Source: Tribonema minus
Taxonomy: Eukaryota > Sar > Xanthophyceae > Tribonematales > Tribonemataceae
Reading direction: 5' to 3'
Length of the DNA: 64,000 bases
Assembly: GCA_017506865.1 (NCBI GenBank)
Contig: JAFCMP010000538.1
Coordinates: 595,601-659,600 of the forward strand
Shown one piece after another: positions 24,247 through 34,852 of the stretch. A program made the translations under genes and the position numbers. The notes beneath the pieces were generated by a model, which worked only from the letters and a program-made list of their open reading frames with translations, was not told the origin of the DNA and searched no databases. Within the stretch, counting starts at the first letter, position 1; every line of letters starts with the position of its first letter.

Positions 24247-27200
24247 ACCAACAGCAGTCACGACGGTCATCGGGAAGCCTAGGAGTGGTTGTCAGTGCTG
24301 TGGCGGACGGAGGGGACAGCGGCAACAGCGGTGACAGTGGGGGCTCCAGTGGTGGTGAGGCGAGTTTTGCGTTCAAGGCAGCGCCGGCGCCAGGAAGTGG
24401 CAACATGCACCGTGCTGACGGGGCAGTGTTCCCGGTCACGGGCCTGACGGCGGCGGAGACGGTGTCCACAATGCTGAACGATGGCGCACTCAGCTCACAA
24501 GAGGTACGTCAGCACCCGAAGTGACTAGCTTGAGCTTGCCTCTAGAGGCTCGTGTTGATGCAGAGAAGGGCACAGGTCGTAGTTTTGAAATTTGCATCGC
24601 AGTGCCACATAGGCATGCATGCGCAGCATCACGTGTAGATAACAGATTGTGAACAAGGCCGTGTCGATGATGACTTGGTGGCGGACAAAATGTCCACCAA
24701 CGGCACGACGGTGGCTAACCAAGCTTGCCTGAGGTGTGGCAACAGAAGCGACGTGGCACAAGCTTCTTGATGGAGTAGGCTGGGTAACCACACTGCTGAT
24801 GCCACATTTAGCCAACCTCATGGTGTACTGGAGCTCTGTTCATGCCTCAAGCATATGTTGCAACGGTGTTGGGCGCCGTCGGCGTGCTGAGCGCTGTTGA
24901 ATCATTGGCCAACAGATACGGACGCAAAACCAAATGGTGCACCAATCAGGACCGTACTGTTGCTTGCTCTTGGCTTCTGCCTGGCCTGGGCAACAAATAG
25001 CGGCTGCAGCGAGCAATGCTGCCTGCTCGACGTCGTTTCCGACTGAGCACTGGTGCAGTTTTCGCCATAAAGGCAAAACGCAGCTGAGCGGTGCTGCCCA
25101 ATCAGCTGCTATCTTATGCTGACTGCTGCTGTGTGCATGCCGCTGCTGTGCACTGCTGCAGACGCGACAGCTGCAGCTGCTGCTCGCCAACAACAACGAC
25201 AAGGCGCGAACAGCTGTGCTGGTAAGTGAGTAGCTATGTATTCCATGTTGGAGTGTGTTGTTGGCACTTGGTGACATGCACAGATGTTCCCTTCAAACAC
25301 TTATTTTGACTCTACCTGACAGCGTATCGCAAAAATTAGCAGAAATTTGTCCTTGCGCCAGGTGCCCTGAACTGCGTGATATATACCATGCGCAGCTCGG
25401 TCAAGCCATGACAACTCAGCAACGGGCAACTGTAGAGCCATATTGGGCGTGTCTGAGGCGAGCAGCTAGAGTGGCAAGTGGCCTGAGCCATGTGAATACA
25501 AATTCATGCTGTTGCAACGTAGAGAGCTGCTGCACACTAGTCTGTTGCTCCACACCGACAGTGGTAGACATCAAGGCGACCCTAGTAACACAACACCGAC
25601 ACCAGTCATGAGCTGCTAGAAGTGAATTGTTTTGCGGTGTGCGTACCGGCAACTGTAACTGCCGTAACAGTCAAGCGTGCCAACGGCAACGAGCATGCAA
25701 CTGCCACATGCTCCGACACACACATGCTGTTTGCACTGTGGAGCCAAACTCACACTATGTCGTCTGGTTTGAATGACGCCATCCCTCACCGCCACGCATC
25801 GTGTTGCCTGCATTGCACATGACACTTTGCGTCCAGGCGTACCACAAGGCCGGCCCATCCGCCGTTGCTGCGCGCGCGATTCGGCAGGCCCTCGTTAACT
25901 TAGATAGTGACTGCAACTCGCCATCCGGCAATCATCAATCCACGGCGACCGGCACTGAACAATCTGCAGCTCATTATTCATCTGCGCCAGCTATTGACTG
26001 TGTAAGCGGTGCAGAAGCAGCAGCAGCAGCTGCTGCAGCACCAGCAGCAGCAGCCGCAGCAGCAGTTGCACCGGCTGGAGGGTTGCCATCCATAACTGTG
26101 GACTCCAGGGGGCGCAGTGGGGGACGGGGGGGCGCCAGCCCAGCTGCTATTGGTCAGTCGCCGCGGAGCCGGCCAATGGGAAGCTCCGGCCAGAACTCGG
26201 GGCGATCCGCTTTGACCACACCTGTGTCGCCTAGCCTGAATAAGGTGAGGTTTGACAGTGGCAATTCCTGATTCTGTCACTGCTGTACAGGCGAGCCACT
26301 GTCTGTGGTGCGCGAGTCAGTGGCTGCTGTTGTGTCACGAGCCCGTGTGGTTGATCAAGGCTGGGCATCAGAGCGGCATCAAAGTCTGCTTTGTGTTCAG
26401 TTTGTTTTTAGCTCTCGCAGTTCAATGAGGAAGAACTTGAAAGCAAGCTCAAGATGTAAGCTGACCTCGTGCATTGTGCCGCTGTGCGCGCAGGTATTCG
26501 AAAAGGTGGCGGAGACTGTGCGCGGGCGCACGCCTGAGAAGCGTCAGATGGTAAGATTGCCGTGCGGCAAGTTCACACTTGGCAATGTTCAAACCGTTTG
26601 AAGTGCGTTAAATTTGCAGCATATGAGGAAGCCAGATTGCAACTCATCCGTTCGCCTCAGAGATGTCACCTCAAGCTTGCGACGTGTGGACGCCAAAATG
26701 TACTCCTCAATCTACGTGCTTTAGAGCATGTTGCTACAGCTTTGAACCTATGAGTTAACGTTTTGCCACACCCGGTCTCACACCTAACTGATCTTGGGTT
26801 ACAATTTGAGGCAGTTAGGGTTAGGCTTAGGTTAGGATGTACACTGTGAAGTGTACCGCATACTGCCATTCAATGTCATGCACATAAAACATGAAATAGG
26901 ACGCAGCTCACGGTGGGTCAGATGAGGATGCTGTCAAGCTTGCAGCGGCTGAAACCAATGTTTGCAATTTAGTACTTTTTATGCATACAATGGCCAAGAG
27001 TCAACATCGGATCTCACCACACGCCACTGACTGCTGCATGTATAGACCATGTGCAGATATGATTGTCTCTCATACAATCGTATAGCGTGCAGCTCATCTC
27101 TGCTTTATTCCTGTTGCTTTTCCTTGTGCTCTCTCGGCGCAGGTGCTGCTGGTTGGCAGCGGCGCCTTCAACCCCATACATAAGATGCACCTGCGACCGT

Positions 27201-30200
27201 TTCACCTGGCACGAGTCTATCTGGAAGAGAAGTGAGACCCAATGAAAACGTCAACATTGGAAGCATTTGGTTTCGCAACGCATCCATCTACCACATACGG
27301 ACATTTTTGCCTTCACTTGAAATCGCTACGAAGACGTGGTGCATTGATTGTCGCTGTCGCTCAGGCGTTCGAGTTGACGCAGCGTTTGGCCATTCGTTGC
27401 ATTGTGCTTGAGTTGTCGGCAACAGCTGCTGCAGATTCAACCTAAATGCCATGGCTTCAATGTGCCTCATCTGAATCCAAGTAAAACCAGCTGTGCAGGT
27501 AACCAAGATCAGAAACTGAAGCCTTGTACTTCTGCAACGGATCACATCAGCAGCCTTCAGTCACATCTACATGTGCCGTACTCCAGCTCCAGAGATGCCA
27601 CGTATACTTCAACTTGAAGTATATATATATATTCGTAATTCTTGCAGTACATCGTTTAGACAAAATCCAGTACAACTAGGTTTGGCGTGAAGTCAGCGTG
27701 AAGAACAGTCTCACCAACCATAATGGGGCCGCTGAATTTCACAATGTCCTTTGGGAGCCGAGGAACATCAGGTTGGTGAAAAAAACAATGCACTAGCACT
27801 CTCAGCCAACCAGATGGCATAGTTGAACTTACTGCGCCTGCATGGCCCCACGGTCGGAGGGCACTTGGTTGCGTTGCTGTCACGGCTGCTGTTGTGCTTG
27901 ATGGGGATGCTGTTGGTGCCTGCCGCGAAATCTTGGCTTGTGGTACATCCGCAGCTCTGACCTGTTCACAGTCATCGCATAACCGCGATGTCTGCGTGGA
28001 ATGCTTGCTTGTGATGCACATCTGATTCAGAAACCCAGGCCAGCAAAAGCAGTGTACGGAGTGGCTCTCAGTTCATAAAAACCATTAATGATTCTCAGCG
28101 TTTTCAGGATCAATCAGTGCCCACAGACATCTCCGGAGTCTCGCGTATCGTGATGCACCTGACAGTGCAAATGCATGAATGCTACATACCAGCCCCCCCC
28201 CCCCCCCCCCCCCCCCCCCCCGCAAGCACAATGCGTTGCTCCTCGAGCTCCCGCATTTTCAAAACGCTCTCGACTTCCTCGCGATTGCTGTTGTGCTGAC
28301 TGCACATGTAGTGCCTGCATGATACGACTCACCCCCCCCCCCGCCCCGCGCCTCCCCCAGTACACTGCGTCTTCAACGCATGCGCGGTGAGCACTGCTGA
28401 CGTCTTCACACATACCTACTGTCGCATTCTTCAGGTGCGGCGCTCAAGTCATTGGGGACATCGTCAGCCCCGCGCACCAGACCCCTCATCACTGCATACG
28501 TGTTTAACACTCTGACCTCCTTATACATACCTACTGTTGCATTCCTCATGTGCGGCGCCCAAGTCGTCGGAGGCATTGTCAGCCCTGCGCACCCGACCTA
28601 CCCTTACCCTAACTTAAACATTGGCGCCATTGGAAGCATTTGGTTCCGCGGTGCAACCACCTACTCTACCCCACACACGGACATTTGGCCTTCACTTGAC
28701 CAGACGGTCTCATGCCGGCGGTGCCGCCCGCAGTCGCAATGCCTTGCCGCGGCAGCAGCGGGGGGCGAGCCTGAAGCCGACCCACTTCACGGCTGAAGCG
28801 ACGCGCCACGCACGCACACTGGTGTCGATGAGCGCCTGCGGTCATAACGCCTACTTCGCACTTGAAGTTGACTCACCACACGTGCATGCCGTTGCATCCT
28901 CCAGGTGCGGCGCCCAAGTCGTCGGCGGCATTGTCAGCCCCGCGCACCCGACGCTGGTCACTGCAATGGGCTTACCTTTTAAGTTAACACACTCCTGACC
29001 TCCTCATACATGCATACCTACTGTTGCAATTTTCAGGTGCGGCGCCCAAGTCGTCGGCGGCATCGTGAGCCCCGCGCACCCTACGCTGGTCCGCCAGAGG
29101 CACCGCACGCGCCCCGCCGCCATCATACCGCCCAAGCACCGCCTGGCCATGGCGCGCTGCGCGGTGGGCGACTTTGGCTGGCTGGTGGTGGATCCATGGG
29201 AGATCACGCGGCGGCGCATGATGGACTACCTGAGCGTGCTGCACAGGTGCGCACAAGCTGATCGCTGCCTCTGCGTCTCATGTCTATTCGATGCGTAACT
29301 GGGATGCGAAATTCATGAATGCATTCATTCTTAGAAATGAAAGGCGGTGAGGTTGCAGTGCTCGGAGGGATGCGGTCACCGCAACAAAAGCGACAAGTCT
29401 TAGTGTGGCCGGCTGTCAGGCGCGCAAATGCAGCCAGACTGCATGCCAAGCCAATGTATTCATAATCATGAACATTTGTAATCATATGTCAGCTGTGCTG
29501 CACCGCAACTGCATGGCCCGTGAGCTATTCTGGCGCGTGGACAAACCATGGCAGCACATGGGCGTCTTGGTTGGTGTTTTGCTTGGGCAGTTAGCCCTGA
29601 GTTGCGGTTGAGATGGGCTGAGGATTACACTAGACTTCACCTCAGACCTCTGCTCGTGTATATTTAAGTGTGTGACCTCTCCAGTGGATCAGCCCCGAGC
29701 TGCTTTGATGCGACGGTGCCTAATCCTAACCGTAACCCTAACCCTAACCCTAACCCTAACCCTAGTAGTAAAAGCTGCGGTTATGTATCGCCGTTGTACC
29801 TAAGCTATGTAAACCATCACCAATTATGAAACCCTTGAGGCCCACGCCGTCATTGCGATGCAGCAAATGTACCGTGGCGAGGGCGCATATCACATGGCTG
29901 TCAAAGTGGCCAAGTGGTCAAGGTATCAACCCATTGAACTTGTGCTCATTGCTGCTATGTGCTCGCAGGGGCAACGAGGTGCTGAAGGAGAGGTTCCCGG
30001 CGGAGGCGGCCAACATTAAAATTCTTTACCTCTGCAAGCCGGGGCAGGTAAATGCCCATCATGGTATCATATTGATACCTAAGCCATTTTGCCGATATAG
30101 ACAACAACGCTTTTTGTTTCAACCTCGTGACGCTTTTGACTATGCGCGTAGCAAAATTGACCTTAAATGGATACTTGCGAACAAGGCACTCTCTGTATGA

Positions 30201-33200
30201 TAGTAGATAGACTGGGACAAATCGCTCAATCGTCACAAGTAGCGTTTCACAAGGCTTGGACTGGACCCTAGCGACCCTTACCCTAACCCTAACCCTAACC
30301 CTAGCCCTAACCCTCTACTGTGTCAGATACCGTATATGCCCCAGTAAACGCCCCCCATGTACAGGCCCCCCCCCCTCGTAAACGCCCATGGGCGTGCTTG
30401 CCAGGGCAAAGTGGGCAACAACGCCCACCCCCCCCCTCGTAAACGCCCTAGCAACCAAAATTGCAGGTTGGCACGCGGCCTCGCAAAAACACCCCGAAAG
30501 CCGAATTAAGCCGAACTTCAAGCCGAACTTGAACTCATGATCGTTCTGAGTGTTCTCTACTGCCGGCGACGCATGGTCACACAGGCAACAATACTCGCTT
30601 GACAAGAGCTGACGTAGCTGCAGCAGCTTCGCCAGCACCGCCATTGCCGTTATCAGAGATGTCCGCTATCGCCACCACAACTTTGGTGCTCGCACCTTGT
30701 AAACGCCCTCCGGGCCCTAGTAAACGCCCCCCCCCCCCCCCCTTGTAAACGCCCCCCCTGCTAGCTGGCAATAAAATGGAGCAGCTAAGCCCCCCCCCCC
30801 CTTGCACAGCCCCCCCCCCCCCTTATACGCCCATGGGCGTGCTGTGCAAAGTCCCAGATCCGCACGCCCGGGGGGGCGTTTACTGGGGCATATACGGTAC
30901 TCGATGATTGCAAGGCAGGGAAAGCCCAATGAAGCCCTACACTAGCCAGTCTCCCCGATCTGAAGTCACGATGGGTTACTGCCGGGGCATTTGCCTTGCA
31001 GAGATGGAAGCAAAGTACAACAGTTCATTCCCGAATCTATTGTCCATCATTGCGCAGCACAGCATCAGCAGCAGCAGCCAGCCGAACCACTGAAATCAGC
31101 ACACACTAAATTCGCACTATGGTACATTCTCGCTGGCTTCTGGATGACAAAGTATGTGGCTTTCTGCACCAGCCGAAGTAGTCTGGAAGTATGCACTCAA
31201 CAATGCAAGCACCTTACTGTCGCGTCCCCGCACAGGGCATGCGCCTGCTTATATGCATGTACAACTCGCGCGACACCAGCCGCCGCCGCCAACAGGCTAG
31301 CGCGCGGGTCCTGGCGCAGCTGCGCAGCCAGCGTGCGTCGGGGGCAATGGCATGGATGAGCGTGCTACCCACTGCTAATGACCGCCCGGGTGCGGCGCCC
31401 ATGTCCAGTATGGCAGCAGCCATGATGATTTTGGTTGCGATCTTCATAGACGGGTGGGGCATACAGGGCGAGGTGTGCCCATGGCGGTGCAGTGACGTGA
31501 GCCCCGCCTCCACGCATGCGATCAGCTGCCCCAGCCAGCACATACGGGGCACAACGCGACACACACTGCCCAAAAGCGGTGCCTGCAGCGCATCTTGAGA
31601 CAGCACCATGTCTCTATTGTCCGCAATGAGGACGCTAGCGTCTTCAAGGTACCGGGGGATGTCGGGCGGACACAGTCATTGACCCAGGGTGTCTGCACTT
31701 TAGCAGTGCATACTGTAACAAGGGAATAGTGCTAGACACAAGTGTGCGCGCGCCCACAGCGAGCTCGAACCTGACAGGCAAAACAAATGCCTCGAACACG
31801 GACGGCTATGCTGCTGGGGTGGGGGAGGACGCGAAGGTCAAGCACCACACCAGCACCTTGACGTCATCTTGGGCTTTTGTGCCGTTCGTGCAGGAGTCGT
31901 ACGGTCGGCTGGGCAAGCAGACAAGACTTTTTGTCAAGGAGTTGGCAATGCATTCAGCACTGTGCTCAGGGGGGGGGAAGGCGGATGTGTTACGCAAGGC
32001 CGGGTTAGCTAAGCGTCAGATCCTCATTGAGCTAAGCGTTTCGCTGGCGCGGGAGTTGGCGGAGCGCGTCATGGCGTACACACGCGGAGCGCGAATACTG
32101 GGCTGTGTTGCAGCGCCGGTATCCAGGCTCCTAGGGCACAGCGCAGACTAGGCTGCTGCGTTGACGCAAGCTTTTCGATTGCATAGGCAACCCGGCCTCC
32201 CTTGGGCCTTTATAAACACAAGTCCATAAGTACAACTGCACACCATGGCTACGCCCAGTGTTGCATGGCGCGATAATATGCGAACTGCTGCAGCAACAGT
32301 GCACTAGAGTCTCGAGCTTTGCAACACCTCCTTGACAACATAAACTGTGCCCTCATGCGTCTTGGCAGTGCGCACAGGCTCTTGTGCTTGTGCAATCTGG
32401 TTTAGCCCCATGTGTCTGATCGTGTGTGTAGGCCGACCATAAAGTCATGGGCACTCACCTGGATTACACTGTGGGCTGCACGAGAGTCCCAACGTACGAA
32501 CACATAAACATGCCCCCAATGATCATACTACCTTGTACATATGCACCTGCTACATGCGATTGAGTACCTGATATATGGCGACAGTTCTCTCAGAAAACCA
32601 AGTTGACGAGCTTGCAGTATACAGAGAACTTCACACATGTGAACCTCGTACATGCGAATCGGCAGCGTGTCCATGATATTTGCATACCACGCTGCCATGA
32701 CACACCTCGTGCTGACCCCTACGCACTGCTGCTTCTTGCAGATGTTTACGCTCAGCCCGCAGCTGCTCCACGAGGGCGGCTTCGGCGTAATTACCGTGTG
32801 CCGCCCCCTGGAGATGGAGCGTCTGATGGGCGAGTTGAGCCAGACGCCGCAGTACAGGGAGCTGGCGCACGTCGTTGAAGACAGAGCCATTGTCAGGTAT
32901 GTACTTGAACTTGATTTGATTACCACCAAGGGTTAGATGGTCTGAACTGGAATCTCAAACTACTTGTGTCAGCGGCATCCCGCAGTATGACGCACTGAAT
33001 GCGGCTAGAAAGCCACCTTGGTGAAACCCATGTCAGGTACTTCTAGTTCAATATTCGGCGTCATTACCGTGTGCCGCCCCCTGGAGATGGAGCGTCTGAT
33101 GGGCGAGTTGAGCCAGACGCCGCAGTACAGAGAACTGGCGCACGTCGTTGAAGACAGGGCCATTGTCAGGTATGTATGTACTTGAATTTCAGTTGATCGA

Positions 33201-34852
33201 CAACGAGGGGTAGATGGTCGAGACAGGGCCATTGTCAGGTATGTTGAACTTCAGTGCATCAAGAAAGCGGGCTAGATAGTCAAGGCAGGGCCATTGTCAG
33301 GTAGGTATATTGTACTAGTTTAAACTGGAATGTCATCCAGCTGGTCTCAGACAGACCCTGCAGTATCATGTGTTGAATGCGGCTTGAAAGCCACCTTGGT
33401 GACCCACCGGTCAGGGTGCTTTGAAGATGATCATATTGTGTTTACATACTTGTAGCCTGTGAGGCAAGTGTTGAGCAGTGAGAAACTCATGATATCACTG
33501 CATGGGAAAATGACAGACTTTATGGTTTCATTGGACCCCCCCCCCCCCCCCCCCCCTCAAATACAAGCCAGCAAGTTTGAGAACCAACACCAGTGCTCAT
33601 TGCCGATGTGCTTACCATGTCATCTGTGGCGCGCAGTGCGAGGCTTGAGCGCACCAACGGGGCCACCATTCGCCGATACATGGCTGAGGGCAAGCAGCTG
33701 GACAGCCTGGTTGGCGAGGCTGTTGCAGACTACATCACCAAGCACTCCATTGCCGACAAGGTGCTGTGCGCCGGTACATGCGTGGAAAGTTCAAGTACCG
33801 TTACACCAAGTCGTTGGAAACGTTATATCGGGCGCGCATTGGTTGTTGGTGTACAACCCTGACAGCATGCGAGTGTACATGGGTCACTGGTGTGCATCCC
33901 TCCAAGTCCTTCATAAAGTACGGCTGAATCGCAAGGGAAGAGCTGCGGTAGACAAGCAGAGCTCCAGTAGACAAGTGCTTGATGACAAATCAGCAGTGCT
34001 CATCAGTGCCCAATGCTGATGAAAGTGCATTTGGCACTTGGAGGTACATGAAAGGTTGAGCATGTGTGCTTTGTGATGAGTGGTGTGTCAAATCCTCGCT
34101 TTGCTGGAGAGCTGCGTTTCCGCAGCAGTACGCAGCCATTTCTGTGCGCAAATTTAGCCGAAATACGGCGAACTCTTCACTTGCACAGTGTTTGTAGGCT
34201 TGTGGTGGCTAAACGATCGCGGCTTCGCGATCAAGTACTAGCTTCCGATAAAGTGAAAGCAGTATGCAACGACTGCTTAGTGAGGGTTAGGGTTAGGGTT
34301 AGCATTGTTGGTGCTCGTTGCCACAAAATGGTACGCAACCGCATGCATGGCGGCAGCGGCCTTATCTCCGCACAGGATGAGACGCCGGCCATTTTTGCCT
34401 AACTCATCACCTTACAATTGTGTGGTAGTGAGACTTTCTTGCACAACTGCCATGGCACCTTGAAAGCCAACAGGCGCAAGGGTTAAGGATTTTTTTGTTG
34501 TATACTCGAAGTGAAGCAATAATTAGCACATGCAGCCGTGTGGTGCAAAATTCCAACATGGGGCGCTGGCGGCTTCGCTTAAACCGCCAACCACCTTGTG
34601 AGCGAGCTTTCTTGCTTGCTGAAAGCCGTGTGCTGCAGCAACAGCTGCCAGTGCCAGGGGCGCTCTTGTTGTGCAGCACGTTGAGCCCAACATTGCCTTG
34701 TATCTTTTGTTGCGGTGCAGATCTGTGGCCGTGCGCGCTGGACTCAGGCCGACAAGTTCTTTGAGTTTGAGCTGGACCAGGATGACAGACCCTACAACAA
34801 CCTGCCGCGCTCGTACTTCCGGCGGCAGAGCCAGCTGCCCATGCTGTACTGA
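23526..34852 (+). CDS. Nicotinamide/nicotinate mononucleotide adenylyltransferase with long Q-rich N-terminus
   Basis: It is predicted to join NMN or NaMN to AMP to make NAD precursors. Exons: 23526–24503, 25162–25221, 25837–26244, 26421–26455, 26494–26550, 27143–27231, 29037–29246, 29969–30047, 32742–32896, 33637–33760 and 34721–34852 (TGA). From 26494 on, all junctions keep frame. The enzyme domain begins VLLVGSGAFNPIHKMHL, the nucleotidyltransferase GxFxPxHxxH signature. It continues with VVGGIVSPAHP, PKHRLAMARCA and DPWE, then IKILYLC, GFGVITVCR and NGATIRRYM (equivalent to the ISSTxxR motif), and VADYITKHSI. The usual CGADLL segment is replaced by CKPGQ, so an exon may be missing in the transposon-filled intron 30048–32741. 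Upstream exons encode a heptad-like RLRDRVRQLEKQL, polyQ and polyA. The 26455/26494 junction is off by one base. The 5' exons could be a separate gene. Confidence 0.8.
24187..24256 (+). repeat. CAG/CAA polyglutamine repeat
   Basis: This is a run of CAG codons with one CGG interruption and a CAA-rich end, in frame as glutamine in the first exon of the NMNAT gene. It is flanked by a wider Q/H-rich region (from about 23980). Confidence 0.95.
26012..26069 (+). repeat. GCA/GCT polyalanine repeat in third exon
   Basis: GCAGCAGCAGCAGCTGCTGC and similar codons encode an alanine run broken by proline and valine in the 25837–26244 exon. Its trinucleotide nature is the same as the polyQ tract of exon 1. 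Confidence 0.85.
26812..26837 (+). repeat. Degenerate TTAGGG-like array
   Basis: Imperfect units (GTTAGGGTTAGGCTTAGGTTAGG) lie in the NMNAT intron before the catalytic exon. Confidence 0.6.
27656..28021 (-). CDS. Unrecognised antisense open frame inside an NMNAT intron
   Basis: A 121-codon − strand frame runs from an ATG at 28021 to a TAA at 27656–27658. Its last 40 residues look protein-like (PRLPKDIVKFSGPIMVGE, VLHADFTPNLVVLDFV). The first part is S/T/A/P-rich. No family is recognised. It could be a nested gene, a gene fragment carried by a duplication, or chance. Confidence 0.25.
   Translation of the reverse strand: MCITSKHSTQTSRLCDDCEQVRAADVPQAKISRQAPTASPSSTTAAVTATQPSALRPWGHAGAVSSTMPSGWLRVLVHCFFHQPDVPRLPKDIVKFSGPIMVGETVLHADFTPNLVVLDFV
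28192..28221. repeat. Long poly(C) tract
   Basis: About 29 consecutive C bases occur in the NMNAT intron. Similar C or G runs occur at 30729, 33537, 38201, 39840 and 59341, always in noncoding sequence. Such runs are unstable and prone to length errors. Confidence 0.9.
28411..28955 (+). repeat. Three extra copies of the 5' edge of NMNAT exon 29037–29246
   Basis: Segments combining the intron end and the first ~45–50 exon bases occur three times upstream of the real exon. In copies at 28411–28480 and about 28885–28955 the AG acceptor is kept (at 28434 and 28904). In the copy at 28518–28603 the AG is mutated to ATG. All read TGCGGCGC(C/T)CAAGTC(G/A)T and on to AGCCC(C/T)GCGCACC, in the same order as the true exon. 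None keeps the donor side. Confidence 0.9.
29722..29764 (-). repeat. Interstitial CCCTAA array
   Basis: Five clean CCCTAA units plus degenerate ones lie in the NMNAT intron between 29246 and 29969. Confidence 0.95.
30270..30313 (-). repeat. Interstitial CCCTAA array next to an inverted-repeat element
   Basis: About six CCCTAA units with one CCCTAG variant end only ~15 bases before the terminal inverted repeat of the element at 30328. Confidence 0.95.
30328..30899. mobile_element. MITE-like element with ~28-bp terminal inverted repeats
   Basis: The left end TACCGTATATGCCCCAGTAA and the following ACGCCCCCC are repeated as reverse complement at the right end, finishing TATACGGTA at 30899. If the outer TA on each side is the target-site duplication, the repeats begin CCGTATATG. 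Inside are five further direct copies of GTAAACGCCC and several long C-runs, and no open frame for a transposase. Size (572 bp), repeats and possible TA duplication suit a non-autonomous DNA transposon of the Tc1/mariner type; the superfamily is inference. Confidence 0.75.
31255..32236 (+). mobile_element. 5'-truncated copy of the non-LTR retrotransposon
   Basis: About 980 bases are nearly identical to 17797–18757, starting at CGCGACACCAGCCGCC and ending at the same 3' terminus. The Cys/His cluster and nuclease-like tail are present. One base is missing near 31550 (GGGG instead of GGGGG), which shifts the frame. At the position where the long copy is frameshifted (about 18455), this copy has the intact reading ([11 protein letters not shown]). 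It is inserted in the NMNAT intron in the sense direction. Confidence 0.95.
33054..33320 (+). repeat. Repeated 3' edge of NMNAT exon 32742–32896
   Basis: A copy of the last ~110 exon bases with donor and intron start lies at 33054–33216 (exon 32786–32896 plus intron), differing by only a few bases. Two shorter copies containing just GCCATTGTCAG and the gtatgt/gtaggt donor follow at about 33218–33243 and 33283–33306. A ttctag precedes the large copy and could serve as its acceptor. Confidence 0.9.
33537..33556. repeat. Poly(C) tract
   Basis: About 20 C bases occur in the NMNAT intron before the exon at 33637. Confidence 0.9.
34282..34302 (+). repeat. Short TTAGGG array
   Basis: Three units (GGGTTAGGGTTAGGGTTAG) lie in the last NMNAT intron. 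Confidence 0.85.

Noticed and set aside
23887..24270. Poly-Ala, poly-Leu and poly-Ser frames opposite or beside the CAG tract
   Set aside because: They are alternative readings of the trinucleotide repeat. The glutamine frame is the one with a splice donor and flanking coding sequence.
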